In this document: positions 35,827 through 46,700 of the stretch, piece after piece
How positions within the stretch are numbered: position 1 is the stretch's first letter
Layout of the letters: every line of letters starts with the position of its first letter
Source of the DNA: Litsea cubeba
Lineage: Eukaryota; Streptophyta; Magnoliopsida; Laurales; Lauraceae
Length of the DNA stretch: 64,000 nt
Reading direction: 5' to 3'
Assembly: GCA_012931725.1 (NCBI GenBank)
Contig: CM022946.1
Coordinates: 73,899,388-73,963,387 of the forward strand
Translations under genes and position numbers: made by a program
The notes under the pieces: generated by a model
The model's input: the letters and a program-made list of their open reading frames with translations, nothing else
Databases searched by the model: none
Told to the model about the DNA's origin: nothing

Positions 35827-37639
35827 ATGGCTCCGAGAAACAAAAGAGGTGGAGAACATCCGAAGTCCGCCCCTCCAGGGCCACTGGTTCTCCCTGGACC
35901 ATTGCCGTATGTATCCCATCCAGAAGGACACAACGCGAGGGGGGAGGCCGCAGAGGTGGAAAGTTACCACACTGAGTCTGCGTCGTCCCCATTAGAGATG
36001 GCGAGCCCACCGCGGCGAGATGCTCCCATGCAGGAGTGCCTTTCGAAGGGTAAAGCCCCGGCAGTGGCGGGATCACGCCAGTCCGAACGCCACACGAACT
36101 ACGAAGACGACAGAGCCAACCCCGCTCAAGCGGCAATCAGGACTCAGAACCTCGCCCTGCAGGAGAAGGACGACCTGATCCGCCAGCTCAGACAGTAGCT
36201 CGAGAGAAGGGGACAGTCCCCGTGGGCGATGACCTCATAGGCAGAAATGATCCCATCACCGGCAGAGATTTGAGAGAACATCTGAATGAGAAAAGCTATG
36301 AACGGAGCCACGCTAGGAGCTCCTGCAATAACCACATTGACAGGAGGTCAATGCCGAGATCAAAAGTGGGAGATCAGAAGGCGCTGATTGACCACCTGCT
36401 CAAGCAGGCAATCCAGAGCAATATGAAGGAGGCCGGGTTCGCTCAGAACCAGCCAGACGTCCCCGACTTTGCTGGCCTCGACTCATCCCCCTTCTCCAGA
36501 AAAATAAAAGAGTATCCCCTCCCGAAGAAGTTCAGTGTTCCGAGGATCGTCCTCTATGACGGAACCTCAGACCCACAGCACATCTCCGGCATTTCACCCA
36601 AAAGCTGTCCGTGTGGGGTGACGTCGGACACCTCAAATGTAGGGTCTTCTCTTCCAGCTTAGGAGATCTCCCCCTCAAGTGGTTCTGCGCACTCCCGGAG
36701 TAGTCAATCACGAGCTGGCGCCAGTTGCGGGACTCTTTCCTGGGAAAGTTCCAGGCACACAGAGTCATCCCAAAGACTAACAGTGACATCATGGCCCTCA
36801 GAATGAGGTGGAATGAGAGCGTCACCCAATTCGCGAAGAGATTCTGGATGGTATACATCCAAGTCGGCAACTCCTCCGAGGATGTGGCGATCAGATCCTT
36901 CCAGCACGCCCTCCTGCCAGGGTGTGAGCTCCGGAAAAAGCTCGTCTGAAACCCTGTGCCCTCTGTAATAGCCTTGATGGCCAGGGTAAACAAGTACATC
37001 GAGCAAGAGGAAGACGAGGCGCGGGCCAATGAGAGTTTTGGTGTCACTAAGAACCGGTCTCGGCAGGAGAACCGGCCTCAGCAGGAAGATCGACTGCGGC
37101 AGGAGGATCGGCCCTCCGGAAGGGAAAAGAAGACATTCCACAGAGAAGAGATGAGCCGAGACCACCACTCGGGCGGCCCGGCATCAGCCCCGACTCACAC
37201 CTCGGGAGGAGGCAAGAGATACAAACCATCCTACTCCTCACGTGAAAGGGTCTACACGGTCTTCAGAGAGCCGATTCACCAGATACTGGACAAGATCCAG
37301 GGGAAGCCGTACTTTAAGTGGCCGCAGCCCATGCAGAGCGACCCCTCCAAGAGAGATCAAAATAAGTTCTGCGCTTATCACAAGCAGAACGGACATCATA
37401 TTGAGGACTACTACATTCTCAAGACCTATCTCGAGAGGCTCGTCAAGGACGGGCACCTAAAGGAGTACTTCAAGGGAGCTGATAGCAGGGGCAACGAGCG
37501 ACCTCGGTGCCGAACGGAGGAGGATCCAGACAGCGAGGAGTCGGAGAGGATCATAAGTGTCATTCACTTGGCCCCCGCTAAGCAGGGGGCAACCAGGCCC
37601 GTGCCGAGGCCAGGAGGGCCTCCCATGGGAAACAGGTGA
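35827..37639 (+). pseudogene. gag of element B, broken
   Basis: This is the capsid region of the Tat element. The first frame starts at ATG 35827 and ends at TAG 36196-36198. Reading continues in other frames at 36222-36662, 36725-36949 and 36956-37639. Recognisable parts are a Pro/Ser-rich N terminus, the gag core (VPRIVLYDGTSDP, then LGDLPLKWF after a frameshift near 36575), and a zinc-finger-like CAYHKQNGHHIEDYYILK near 37370-37425. At least two frame changes and several stops (for example TAG after LKWFCALPE near 36700) mean that no full gag can be made. Confidence 0.88.
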
Positions 37640-37750
37640 TGGCAGCGGAGCTCGGACCTACCTCCAAGAAAGCACGGAAGGAGAGGCCAAAGATCTGGCT
37701 CAGACAAGGACCTGGAGGGAGTCCAGCTCCCCCACAACGACCCGCTGATT

Positions 37751-38183
37751 ATGACCCTAAAGCTGAAGCGCTGCAAGGTGCAGAGGATTCTCGTCGACCC
37801 CAGTAGTTCATCCGAGATCCTTTACTTCGACTGCTTTGCCAAGATGGGGCTCACCGAGGAAGATCTCCAAGAAGCACGTACCCCCCTGATAGGGTTCAGC
37901 GCAAAGCCCGTATATCCAAAGGGAAGTCTCCCTCAAAGTTCAAGTCGAAGGCGCTTCAGTGATGGCTGACTTCCTCGTCGTGGATGCGCCGTCCCCCTAC
38001 AATGCTATAGTAGGGAGGAGTTGGCTGCATCAGATAGAAGTTGTTCCCTCCTCCTACCATCAGAAGCTCGAGTTCCCTTTGGAAAGGGACGGGAGGATTG
38101 AGGTGGTTACGGTCAAGGGCGACCAACAGATGGCCAAACGGTGCATGATGGCCGTCGTGCCCGGCGAGGAGGAGCCGAAGTAA
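37751..38183 (+). pseudogene. Aspartic protease region of B, inactive
   Basis: The frame starting at 37751 contains RILVDPSSSSEILY, in the place where Tat-type proteases have an Asp-Thr/Gly-Gly active site. DPS replaces it, so the catalytic loop looks lost. The continuation (ADFLVVDAPSPYNAIVGRSWL) lies in another frame from about 37960, so there is also a frameshift near 37950. Confidence 0.8.
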
Positions 38184-38189
38184 GTACAC

Positions 38190-39735
38190 ATGGCCGAACT
38201 GGAGGCCGAGCTGGACAGAGTTGGCCGCGACCCAGAAGAAAAGAGCATTGAAGATCTTACTGAGGTCAGGATCGACCCCAATGACCCCGAGAGGTACTTC
38301 CTGCTTGGGAGTCAACTCACCAAGCTTGAGAGGTCCGAGCTGCTTAGCTTCCTGTTGGGAAACAGAGAGGTCTTTGCATGGACCCCGCAAGAGATGCCTG
38401 GCGTAGGCCCCGAGGTCATGAGCCACAAGCTAAACGTAGACCCACAAGTCAAGCATGTGGTCCAGAAGGCGCGAAGGTCGGAAATAGAGCAGTCAGCGGC
38501 CGTGATCGAAGAAGTGGGGAAACTCCTGGAGGCAAGTGCCATCAGGGAGGTCCAGTACCCGAAATGGTTGGCGAATACCGTGGTGGTGAAGAAGAAGACT
38601 AGGAAGTGGAGAGTCTGTGTCGACTTCACTGACCTTAACAAGGCATGCCCCAAAGACTGCTTTCCACTCCCAAAGATCGACCAAATGATCGATGCCACCA
38701 CCGGCCACGACAGGATGAGCTTCCTTGACGCCTACCGCGGCTACCACCAGATACCCATGTATGGGCTAGACGAAGAGAAAACGGCATTTATCACTCCCAG
38801 GGGGACCTATTGCTACAAGGTGATGCCTTTCGGACTGAAGAATGCAGGAGCGACCTACCATAGGTTGGTCACCAAGATGTTCTGAGACCAGCTCAGCAAA
38901 ATGGTCGAAGTCTACATCGACGACATGGTCGTCAAGTCCAGACAGTCTCAAGACCACCTGACGGACCTTGGCCAGGTGTTCGACGTTCTCCAAAAGTTCA
39001 GATTGAAGCTGAATGCCTCCAAGTGCGCCTTCGGCGTCGGCTCTGGCAAGTTCTTAGGAAGCCTCGTCACGAGACGGGGCATCGAGGCAAACCCAGATCA
39101 GATCTCTGCAATCCTGGGTACCCAAAGCCCGTCAACGACGAAGCAGGTCCAGAGGCTCACCGGCATGGCTACCGCGCTCAACCGTTTCATCAGCAGGTCC
39201 TCCGACAAATGCCGTCCCTTCTTTCAGCTACTGAATAAGAACTTAAAGTTCGAATGGACCCCGGAGTGCGACTCGGCTCTCCAAGAGCTCAAAGCTTACC
39301 TAGCCTCACCCTCATTGCTGTCAACCCTGAAGAAAGGAGAAGCGCTGTACTTGTACTTGGCGGTCTCGGATTATGCTGTGAGCTCGGTCCTAGTCATAGA
39401 AGATGACGGGCAACAGAAGCCCATTTACTACACAAGCAAGATCCTCCTCGACGCCGAGACCAGGTACTTGCAGATGGAGAAACTCGCACTGGCCCTTGTC
39501 AGTGCCTCTCGCACTACTTCCAAACCCACACGATAGTGGTGGTCACTGAGCACAGCTCAAGTCTGTCTTTCGGAAAGCTGATTTCTCCGGACGAGTTTTA
39601 AGATGGACAGTGGAATTGGGACAGTATGACATCCAGCACCAACCGAGGACGGCAATCAAAGCGCAGATTTTGGCCGACTTTATCGTGAGCTCACTTCCGC
39701 GAATTCGGCACCAAGCCCACTCGACGACGAACTGG
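38190..39735 (+). pseudogene. Reverse transcriptase and first RNase H of B, broken
   Basis: The first frame (38190-38885) carries the RT fingers and palm: WLANTVVVKKK, WRVCVDFTDLNKACPKD and KVMPFGLKNAGATY. It stops at TGA 38883-38885. The next frame (from 38901) resumes with VEVYIDDMVVKS, so the YIDD catalytic box is intact. It runs through the connection into a first RNase H (WTPECDSALQELK, then YYTSKILLDAETRY). A frameshift near 39510 cuts that RNase H before its end. Tat elements usually keep a decayed first RNase H and use a second one. Confidence 0.9.
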
Positions 39736-39799
39736 GTGGCAAACGGCATGAGGACTTAGTCTCGGGGACTGATTACGAGCAATCTCGGAATACGTTCCG

Positions 39800-40352
39800 T
39801 GTTTCAGCTTGGAAGGTCTTCGTTGACGGATCCTCTACCTCTAGGAGGGCTGGCGTCGGCATAGTTCTCCAGTCTCCAGAAGGACTAGTCATTGAGCAGG
39901 CCCTGACACTTGACTTCAGAGCATCAAACAATGAGGCGGAGTTTGAAGCATTGATAGCAGGGCTGAACAGCGCCAAGATTCTCGGCGCTCAACAGCTGGC
40001 GGTCTTCAGTGACTCACAGTTGGTGACAAGCCAGCTCACCGGAGACTACCAGGCTCGCGACGATAGAATGGCGGCCTATTTGATCCTTGCCAAGAAGTTC
40101 CTCTCTCAATTCCCGGAAGTAGAATTCAGGCAAATTGGCAGGGATTCTAACTCACATGCCGACGCGCTCGCCAATCTGGCTTCCGCCATCGAAGCTGGAA
40201 GGAAAAGGACTGTGGAAGTAGGATCACTGGCATCACCGAGCATAGAGCTTCGCCCACCTCGGCAAGTTATGAGCGTTGATCTCGGGTCTAATTGGATGGA
40301 CCCTATCATCTCATACCTCAAGGATGATCAACTCCCTGAGGACAAAGCTTAA
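39800..40352 (+). pseudogene. Second (archaeal-type) RNase H of B
   Basis: The frame reads WKVFVDGSSTSRRAGVGIVL, then NNEAEFEALIAGL, FSDSQLVTSQL and DSNSHADALANLA. These hold the Asp, Glu, Asp, Asp residues expected of an RNase H active site. A second RNase H of this type between RT and integrase is a known hallmark of the Tat lineage. The domain is intact, but it belongs to a polyprotein broken upstream and downstream. The frame ends at TAA 40350-40352. Confidence 0.88.
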
Positions 40353-41531
40353 GCTCATAAAATCAGGCTGAGAGCAGCCGGATTCTGGCTCTCTCCAGAA
40401 GGAAAGCTGTACAGAAAGTCGTTCACATGCCCTTATCTCCAGTGCGTCCACCCGAGCTGAGTTGAAGACTTCCTCTTCGAGATACATGAAGGCATCTGCG
40501 GGAGTCACATCGGAGGAAGGTCACTAGCATACCGGGTTATAAGCCAAGGATACTGGTGGCCGTACATGCAAAAGGATGTGCAGATGTACGCCATGAGGTG
40601 CGAGAAATGCCAGAAGTTCTCACACAATCTCCATCAACCTGCACAGGATTTAAGCCCGCTCTCCAGCCCATGGCCCTTTGCCCAATGGGGGCTGGACATT
40701 GTGGGACCTCTCCACCGAGCTCCAGGGAATAAGAGGTGGCTGATAGTGGCCACTGATTACTTTACCAAGTGGATAGAGGCAGAAGCATTATCTTCCATCA
40801 CCGAGCGAGACTCCAAAAGCTTTGTATGGAAGAACATCATCACAAGGTTCGGCATCCCGCGAATCTTGGTCTCGGACAACGGGACCCAATTCGACTCCAG
40901 CCTCTTCAAAAAATTCTGCCAGGAGCTCGGCATCAGGAATCATTATTCGACTCCAGCCTATCCCCAGGGCAACGGCCAAGCCGAGATCTCCAACAAAGTG
41001 GTCCTTGACGGACTCAAAAAGAGACTCGACGGGGCCAAAGGGAGGTGGGTGGAAGAGCTTCCTAGTGTCCTATGGGCATACAGGACTACACCGAGGCGCT
41101 CCACTTCGGAAACTCCATTTTCCTTGGCATATAGGATGGAAGCCGTGATCCCGCTTGAGATCGGCCTTCCAACCCTCAGATCTGAACTATTTGACTAAAG
41201 CCAGAACGAGAAGAACCTGACCCTAGAGTTGGATCTGGCCAAAGAGCGCAGAGAAGCAGCGGTCATCCGCTTAGTTGCCTATCAGCAACGGCTTGCGAAA
41301 GATTACAACTAGAGAGTCTGGGAAAAAAAGTTCTCCATTGGCGAACTGGTCCTGAAAAAGGCACTACCAGCGGACAAGGATCCGAACCAAGGCAAGATGG
41401 CTCCGAACTGGTGCGGCCCACTCAAAGTGGTCTCGACCGCTGGCCGGTCCGCGTACAGACTCGAGGATATGGATGGAGAGTAACTGTCACGACCATTGAA
41501 CGCCTCGCACCTCAAAAAGTTTTATTTTTGA
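40353..41531 (+). pseudogene. Integrase of B, broken at the ends
   Basis: After the stop at 40352 the frame continues with the zinc-binding region (IHEGICGSHIGGRSLAYR, then MRCEKCQKF). A TGA interrupts it near 40458. The catalytic core is open from 40566 to 41198: GLDIVGPL, then SDNGTQFDSSL, then GNGQAEISNK, giving the D,D,E triad. A stop at 41196-41198 follows ELFD, further stops lie near 41310 and 41480, and the reading ends with LKKFYF at 41531. No chromodomain is seen, as expected for Tat. Confidence 0.9.
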
Positions 41532-41718
41532 TATGTACTCAGATTATGCAAATCAATGAAGACGATTTCTTCTGAGAGATTTCTTTTACTTTTCTAAGTC
41601 AAGGACCTCGGCAATAACACAATTCTCCTGCTCGGCAGCAGTGCGTAGGGTCATCCTAGCTTTGAAAATAAAAATCGGCAAAGGAATGACTTCGCCCTCT
41701 CCAGCTAGGTAGAAATAT
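41532..41718 (+). other. Spacer of B between pol and the tandem repeat
   Basis: No gene or motif is recognised in this short stretch. Confidence 0.5.
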
Positions 41719-42730
41719 CTCCATTCGTGCGATAAGCGCATCTCAGCCCTCGTGCCAGATAGCCAGCATGGCCCCTGGTGAAGAGCGAGAGGGATCTCCA
41801 TCTCGTGCAGTAAGCGCATCTCGGCCCTCGTGCCAAATAGCCAGCACGGCCCCTGGTGAAGAGCCAGAGGGATCTCCATCTCGTGCGGTAAGCGCATCTC
41901 GGCCCTCGTCTCAGATAGCCAGCATGGCCCCTGGTGAAGAGCCAGAGGGATCTCCATCTCGTCCGGTAAGCGCATCTCGGCCCTCGTGTCAGATAGCCAG
42001 CACGGCCCCTAGCGAAGAGCCAGAGGGATCTCCATCTCGTGCGGTAAACGGATCTCGGCCCTCATGCCAGATAGCCAGCACGGCCCCTGGTGAAGAGCTA
42101 GAGGGATCTCCATCTCGTGCGGTAAGCGCATCTCGGCCCTCGTGCCAGATAGCCATCACGGCCCCTGGTGAAGAGCCAGAGGGATCCACATCTCGTGCGG
42201 TAAGCGCATCTCGGCCCTCGTCTAGATAGCCAGCACGACCCCTGGTGAAGAGCCAGAGGGGTCTCCATCTCGTGCGGTAAGCGCATCTCGACCCTCGTGC
42301 CAGATAGCTAGCACGGCCCCTAGTGAAGAGCCAGAGGTATCTCCATCTCGTGCGATAAGCGCATCTCGGACCTCGTGCCAGATAGCCAGCACGGCCCCTG
42401 GTGAAGAGCCATAGGGATCTCCATTCATGCGGTAAGCGCATCTCAGCCCTCATGCCAGATAGCCAGCACGGACCCTGGTGAAGAGCCAGAGGGATCTCCA
42501 TTCGTGCGGTAAGCGCATCTCGGCCCTCATGCCCGATAGGCAGCATGGCCCCTGGTGAAGAGCCAGAGAGATCTCCATTCGTGCGGTAAGCGCATCTCGG
42601 CCCTCGTGCTAGATAGCCAGCACGGCCCCTGGTGAAGAGCCAGAGGGATCTCCATTCGTGCGGTAAGCGCATCTCAGCCCTCGTGCCAGATAGCCAGCAC
42701 GGCCCCTGGTGAAGAGCCAGAGGGATCGCC
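41719..42730. repeat. 78-bp tandem repeat, about 13 copies, in B
   Basis: The unit contains GCGGTAAGCGCATCTCGGCC and CCCCTGGTGAAGAGCCAGAG. The period is 78 bases early in the array (GCCCT at 41746, 41824, 41902, 41980) and 75-78 further on, because some units lack two or three bases around CTCGTGC. As 78 is divisible by three, open frames run through it on both strands (41768-42229 + and 41989-42759 -) with 26-residue repeats. These are best read as a by-product. Tandem repeats between pol and the 3' LTR are known for Tat-lineage elements and may seed satellites. Confidence 0.93.
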
Positions 42731-43221
42731 CTACTTGCACATCTATCGGTGGGCAGCAATCCTAACGATATAACCCCGGGCTAGTCTTGGGGCAGCTCGG
42801 CACTTATCCCCGCCGAGATCACATACTTGTGCAAAAAAATTAAAAACAAGAGCGCACGCAGAAAGGGAGAATATCCCAAAAACGCAAAAGAAGATTACTT
42901 TATACTTTTAGGTAACATCATTCATTCTCCATTACATTACGGAAAACACTCAGTACCTTGGCCACCCCTACAATTGCTGAGCGTGGCTGATTGATCACTG
43001 GTTTCCAACAAATAATGATCCTGGGTCAGCTGCGCAGCCGAGGTGAGGCACTTGGCGCATTCAAAGGTTTTAAGAACAAAAGTGCAAGAAAGAAGAACAC
43101 AGAATAGGCAAAGGAGAAGAAGTTTTCATTGAAACTGATAAAATTCTTTACATAAGGGCGTGATGCGCCTAAGCAGAAATTACATCAAAAAGAAAAGGAG
43201 GAAAGCAATGGAAAATTGGCT
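42731..43221. other. Non-coding stretch of B after the repeat
   Basis: About 490 bases without a recognisable gene. It should contain the 3' untranslated region of the antisense gene to its right. Confidence 0.5.
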
Positions 43222-45304
43222 TCACACGGCAGCGGCGACGTCATCCGCGGCCTGGGTCACGGCGGTAGCAGGCACTTCGGATGTAGATGGGGGGAGTTCC
43301 AGCTCCGGCTCGATAGCAGGATCCCTCTCGGATTCTACTGCGGGGATCGGCTCAGTACCCGAGCGCGGATATTCATCCGGGCTCACATATGCCGGGTGGT
43401 CGGTGGGGACTCCCGCCTTCTCCAGAGCAGCTTTCCATCCCATCTCCCAAGCCGAGACCCTTATGCGATCGACCTGTGCCGAGTATTCTTCCCCTGCCAC
43501 GTCAATCCCCTCCTGATAGGCAGCATCAGCATCGGCTCGATTTTTGGACTCGAGCTCGGATGTCTGCCTCTCAAGGTCGGCGATCCTCCTCTCCATCTCG
43601 GCCTCTCTCCTCTTGACCGCCTCAAAGGCAGATTTTGCATTGTCAAGCTCGGCAAAGAGGGTGCGGTTCGTCTCCTCATACTCCCTCACCCTTGCTCGAC
43701 CCTCCTCCAGGGCTTTCCTGTGCTGCTCACTGTTCGCCTTGACCTTTTTGAGCTCGGTATGGCACTTCCGAACTCGCTGAACCGAGACCTGGGCCATCTG
43801 CACAATTTGCAAGGAAAGCAAACCACCAGTGAGTAAAAGCTATGGTTGAAATGAAAAAGATCAGAAGAGGTTGTACTTACGCTCAAGCCTGCCCTCCTGC
43901 AACGCCAGGAGGGAGATGTCATCCATCTCGTAGTGCTTCTCCATATCGCGTGGCAGAGCGCAGGCACTGCCCAGGCAGGCGATCACCAGCGGGCTCTTGG
44001 AGAGACGATCCTCTACCGTCATCGGTCTCCCGGGCTGGAGCATAAAATTCGGCCTCCAGGGCGTAGGAGGAGGCCGCGTTGCCGTGCCGGCAGCCGAGCT
44101 TTCCCCTGCCGAGCCTTCGACCCTGTCCATTTTCCTGGCCTGGTCATCCGTCTGCTTGGCCTGGGGAGAGGTGACCATGGGAGTTCCGGTCCCGGTCACA
44201 GCAGGGGGTGGAGAGGTCGGAGCAGAAGGAATGCTAGAAAAAGAGGGCGCGCTAGATGAAGGGGGTGCGCGCGAAGAAGACGCAGAACCTCGACCTTTAC
44301 CTCCAACGGGCATGGCCTTGAGGTTCTTAAACACTGGTTTCGGATGGGTCCACTCCATCGCCTCGTTGGGGTCACTCTCTGACGATAAAACGATCCTCCC
44401 GATCATCTCGGCGTTATCCGCGTCGGCACCCGAGGTGGATGCCTCAGTATCGGATGCGCATGGTCCTCAGCGTCAGCCGCGGCTTGCTCGTCGTCCTCTC
44501 CGCTCTCCTCTTCTATCTCCGCCATGGCTTCCGAACGGTGAGCGGTGTTTTTCTTGTAGCCGCGGGCCTGTATCCCAAAAGCTTCCACGCGGACCTGTCC
44601 TCGTGGCCGTGGTAGCTCTCTAGAGATTGAATCCAACACTTGTTCCTCTTCCAACCGTCTCGGCTAGCTGCCGCCTTCCTCTGACGAACACCTGCAGAAC
44701 AAACGAACAACATAAGCCTGACAATACAAAAAAACAGAAGATATAAAGGAGCATGCTAAGACTGTAATTACTTGGAGGAGTGCCGAAGTGACGAGGAATC
44801 TTGAAAAATCTCTGTGCAATGGGCCCGTTATCACCAAATTCCCAGTTGCCCGTAACCATCAGACGGTCATCCCCGGCATATTTATTGGAATCCTCCAAGG
44901 CTTGGACGAACGGCCTCCGACCCGGCTTGATACGGAGGTAAACATATCCTTCCTGGATTTGCATAGGTCATAGGCATCCTTAATATCATGGACGCCGAGA
45001 CCAATGCCTAGGGTCGTGTTAAGCACGTCCGTGCCCATTACGACCTTAAAGCTGTTGGGCATCAGTAACATGGGCAGAGGTTCCATGCCCTGAGGCAATC
45101 CCTAAGTAGAGGGCGGAGGGGAAATCTAACCCCGCCCTCAATGACAACCACCAAGGGGAATGGCATCCAGCCGTCAAAGATTCCCCCGTCAGCATAGGCA
45201 AGGGGAGGGGCCGCCCTGACTTGGACTCCGTCCAGTATCTTATACCTAACCCTAAGGTCGGCTAACCCCCTCTCGGACCCTATCCAGTGACTGTAAATAC
45301 CCAT
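43222..45304 (-). pseudogene. Antisense three-exon gene in B (putative gypsy-type transposon protein family)
   Basis: Read right to left, exon 1 runs 45304 to 44772 (MGIYSHWIGSERGL, then GGVRFPLRPLLRDCLRAWNL, LMPNSFKVVMG, GYVYLRIKPGRRPF). Exon 2 is 44691 to 43881: acidic EIEEESGEDDE, then a long Ser/Pro-rich part. Exon 3 is 43797 to 43222 (MAQVSVQRVRK, then a coiled coil rich in Glu, Arg and Ala, about 110 residues). Introns have GT..AG ends, and the second donor is GTAAGT. The layout of a folded N part, low-complexity middle and C-terminal coiled coil resembles the plant family called putative gypsy type transposon (PF04195), from memory. Two one-base frameshifts, near 45070 and 44965, break exon 1. 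The role of such antisense genes is unknown. Confidence 0.72.
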
Positions 45305-45579
45305 CTCTTGGAGGAAAAAACCAGAAGAAGGAAGGATAGTGCTGAAGGGACAGAAAAACCCTAAATAGAACCCTAAGCGCTGGAAGAAATGAAACGAAAG
45401 AAAAAGGACTTACGAAGAGCTAAAAGCAGAGTGGTGTTCGAGCCTGCGGAAGCGAAATTCTGGCAGCACCTCTCTCCGGCGAACGCTCTCCTCTGGAAAA
45501 TCTCTATAGAGCTCTCTCTCTCTGTTCTGGAAGGCAAAGATAAAGAGAGAAGAAGAAGAGTAGGGGGCGCCTCCCCCTA

Positions 45580-45587
45580 CTTATAAC
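45580..45587 (-). promoter_or_regulatory. Possible TATA box of the antisense gene
   Basis: On the minus strand the sequence is TTATAAGTAGG, about 280 bases ahead of the ATG at 45304. It is followed by a C/T-rich leader (CTCTTCTTCTTCTCTC on the minus strand), a common plant 5' UTR style. Confidence 0.5.
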
Positions 45588-45693
45588 AAAAAACAGCGCG
45601 CCCAATGATGGCGCCTTTCCGAATTTCAAAAAGGCCGCGTCTTTTCACTGCGTGCGCCACCATGAAAAGAAGGGCCAACCAAGCCAAAGATGA

Positions 45694-45699
45694 CACGTG
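45694..45699 (-). promoter_or_regulatory. G-box CACGTG upstream of the antisense gene
   Basis: CCACGTGTCA on the minus strand lies about 110 bases upstream of the TATA-like box. This is a typical distance for a G-box or ABRE-like element. Binding is inferred only. Confidence 0.4.
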
Positions 45700-45938
45700 G
45701 AATCGCCAGCCTAATTTCCGTGCGCCATCTAATGCCTCGAGCATCGAGGCGCCAGCGGATAAGAATGAGGCGCCCGCATCCAAAGCCGTGATGGGATTAC
45801 AAAATCAAGAGCCTCATGGGCTTCCTCCCGACCTGGACGAACGGTAGCGCGGCATTATGGGGCACCGCATCATGGCAATCCTCCAAGGAGTCCTTCTCAG
45901 CTTCCGACCTCAAAGAGTTGGGATACTCTAAGAGCTCC

Positions 45939-45953
45939 AAAGCTGGGGGCAAT
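45939..45953 (+). other. Polypurine tract of B
   Basis: AAAGCTGGGGGCAAT directly precedes the 3' LTR start TGTGTGG. The GGGGG core is short but in the right place. Confidence 0.65.
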
Positions 45954-46695
45954 TGTGTGGGGAAGTTTCCACTAAACCAAGATCCGGACTAGCCTTGACA
46001 TCAATCCAGTTAATCATACCTCTGCTCGGCCAGGACGGACCCCGGCTGATGGGTCATGGCACCTGCCGAGGTGAGATCTCCGAGGTCAGATGGCACGGTT
46101 CCTTGTATATCGACCTCGGCACTGCGGATTTGACAGACGCTGATGGGACTGTTGACAGGACGAAGGCACGCGCTAAGGCATGCCCTGCGGTCCATCATTC
46201 CTGACAAAACGGCGTTATGCGGAACACGTGCACCCCCAAAGCATGGCTCCAGGCCAGGCCCGATGGGACTAGGCCCGAAAATCAGCCATAGCATGGCCCG
46301 ATAAGATTGGCATTTAATGAGGAATGGGTAAGTAAGACTAGCATTTAATGAAATGTGGGCTGAGTGGACAAGGCCACTCGAGTGGCAAAACCCATCATGG
46401 GACTCGCCCATGCAAGTCAACTCCCTCTCCTATAAATAGAAGCTCCAACTCCACTCTAAGGTATGCAACCCAAAACACATACACTTACTCTGCAAATTTC
46501 TCTCCATCTCCCTTACTTAGTCCCTGAACTGACTTAAGCATCGGAGAGCCTTGCGCTGCCCACAGCCAGGGTCCTCTGACTTTCTTCCTCTCTTCCTTTT
46601 CAGGTCTACCCGGAGCCACGTTAATCTTCTTCCAGACTACTCAAAACAGGGGTCCTAATCCCTGATTCGAAGCCCGTAATTTTTAGGCACTTACA
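45954..46695 (+). repeat. 3' LTR of B (742 bp)
   Basis: The LTR runs from TGTGTGGGGAAG to CACTTACA and is uninterrupted, so it serves as the template for recognising the split 5' LTR. It has a TATA box at 46431-46439. The target duplication GACGC follows at 46696-46700. Confidence 0.95.
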
Positions 46696-46700
46696 GACGC
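46696..46700. repeat. Target site duplication of B, right copy (GACGC)
   Basis: Matches 9137-9141. Confidence 0.95.

Larger units (their letters stand above)
9142..46695 (+). mobile_element. Element B: Tat-type Ty3/gypsy retrotransposon, split by C and D
   Basis: B consists of a 5' LTR (9142-9736 plus 35635-35771), a primer binding site starting TGGCGCCGTCTGTGGGG, broken gag-pol (35827-41531), a tandem repeat, an antisense gene, and a 3' LTR (45954-46695). About 26 kb of the span is the nested insertion C with D inside it. Without that insertion B is about 11.7 kb. Perfect GACGC target duplications flank the LTRs. The second RNase H (39800-40230) places it in the Tat lineage. Several frameshifts and stops show that it is dead. 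Confidence 0.93.

Noticed and set aside
36532..38747. Minus-strand frames opposite gag, protease and RT of B
   Set aside because: Antisense shadows without domains, unlike the spliced antisense gene at 43222-45304.
41989..42759. 256-codon minus-strand frame
   Set aside because: It is a translation of the 78-bp tandem repeat; openness follows from the period being a multiple of three.
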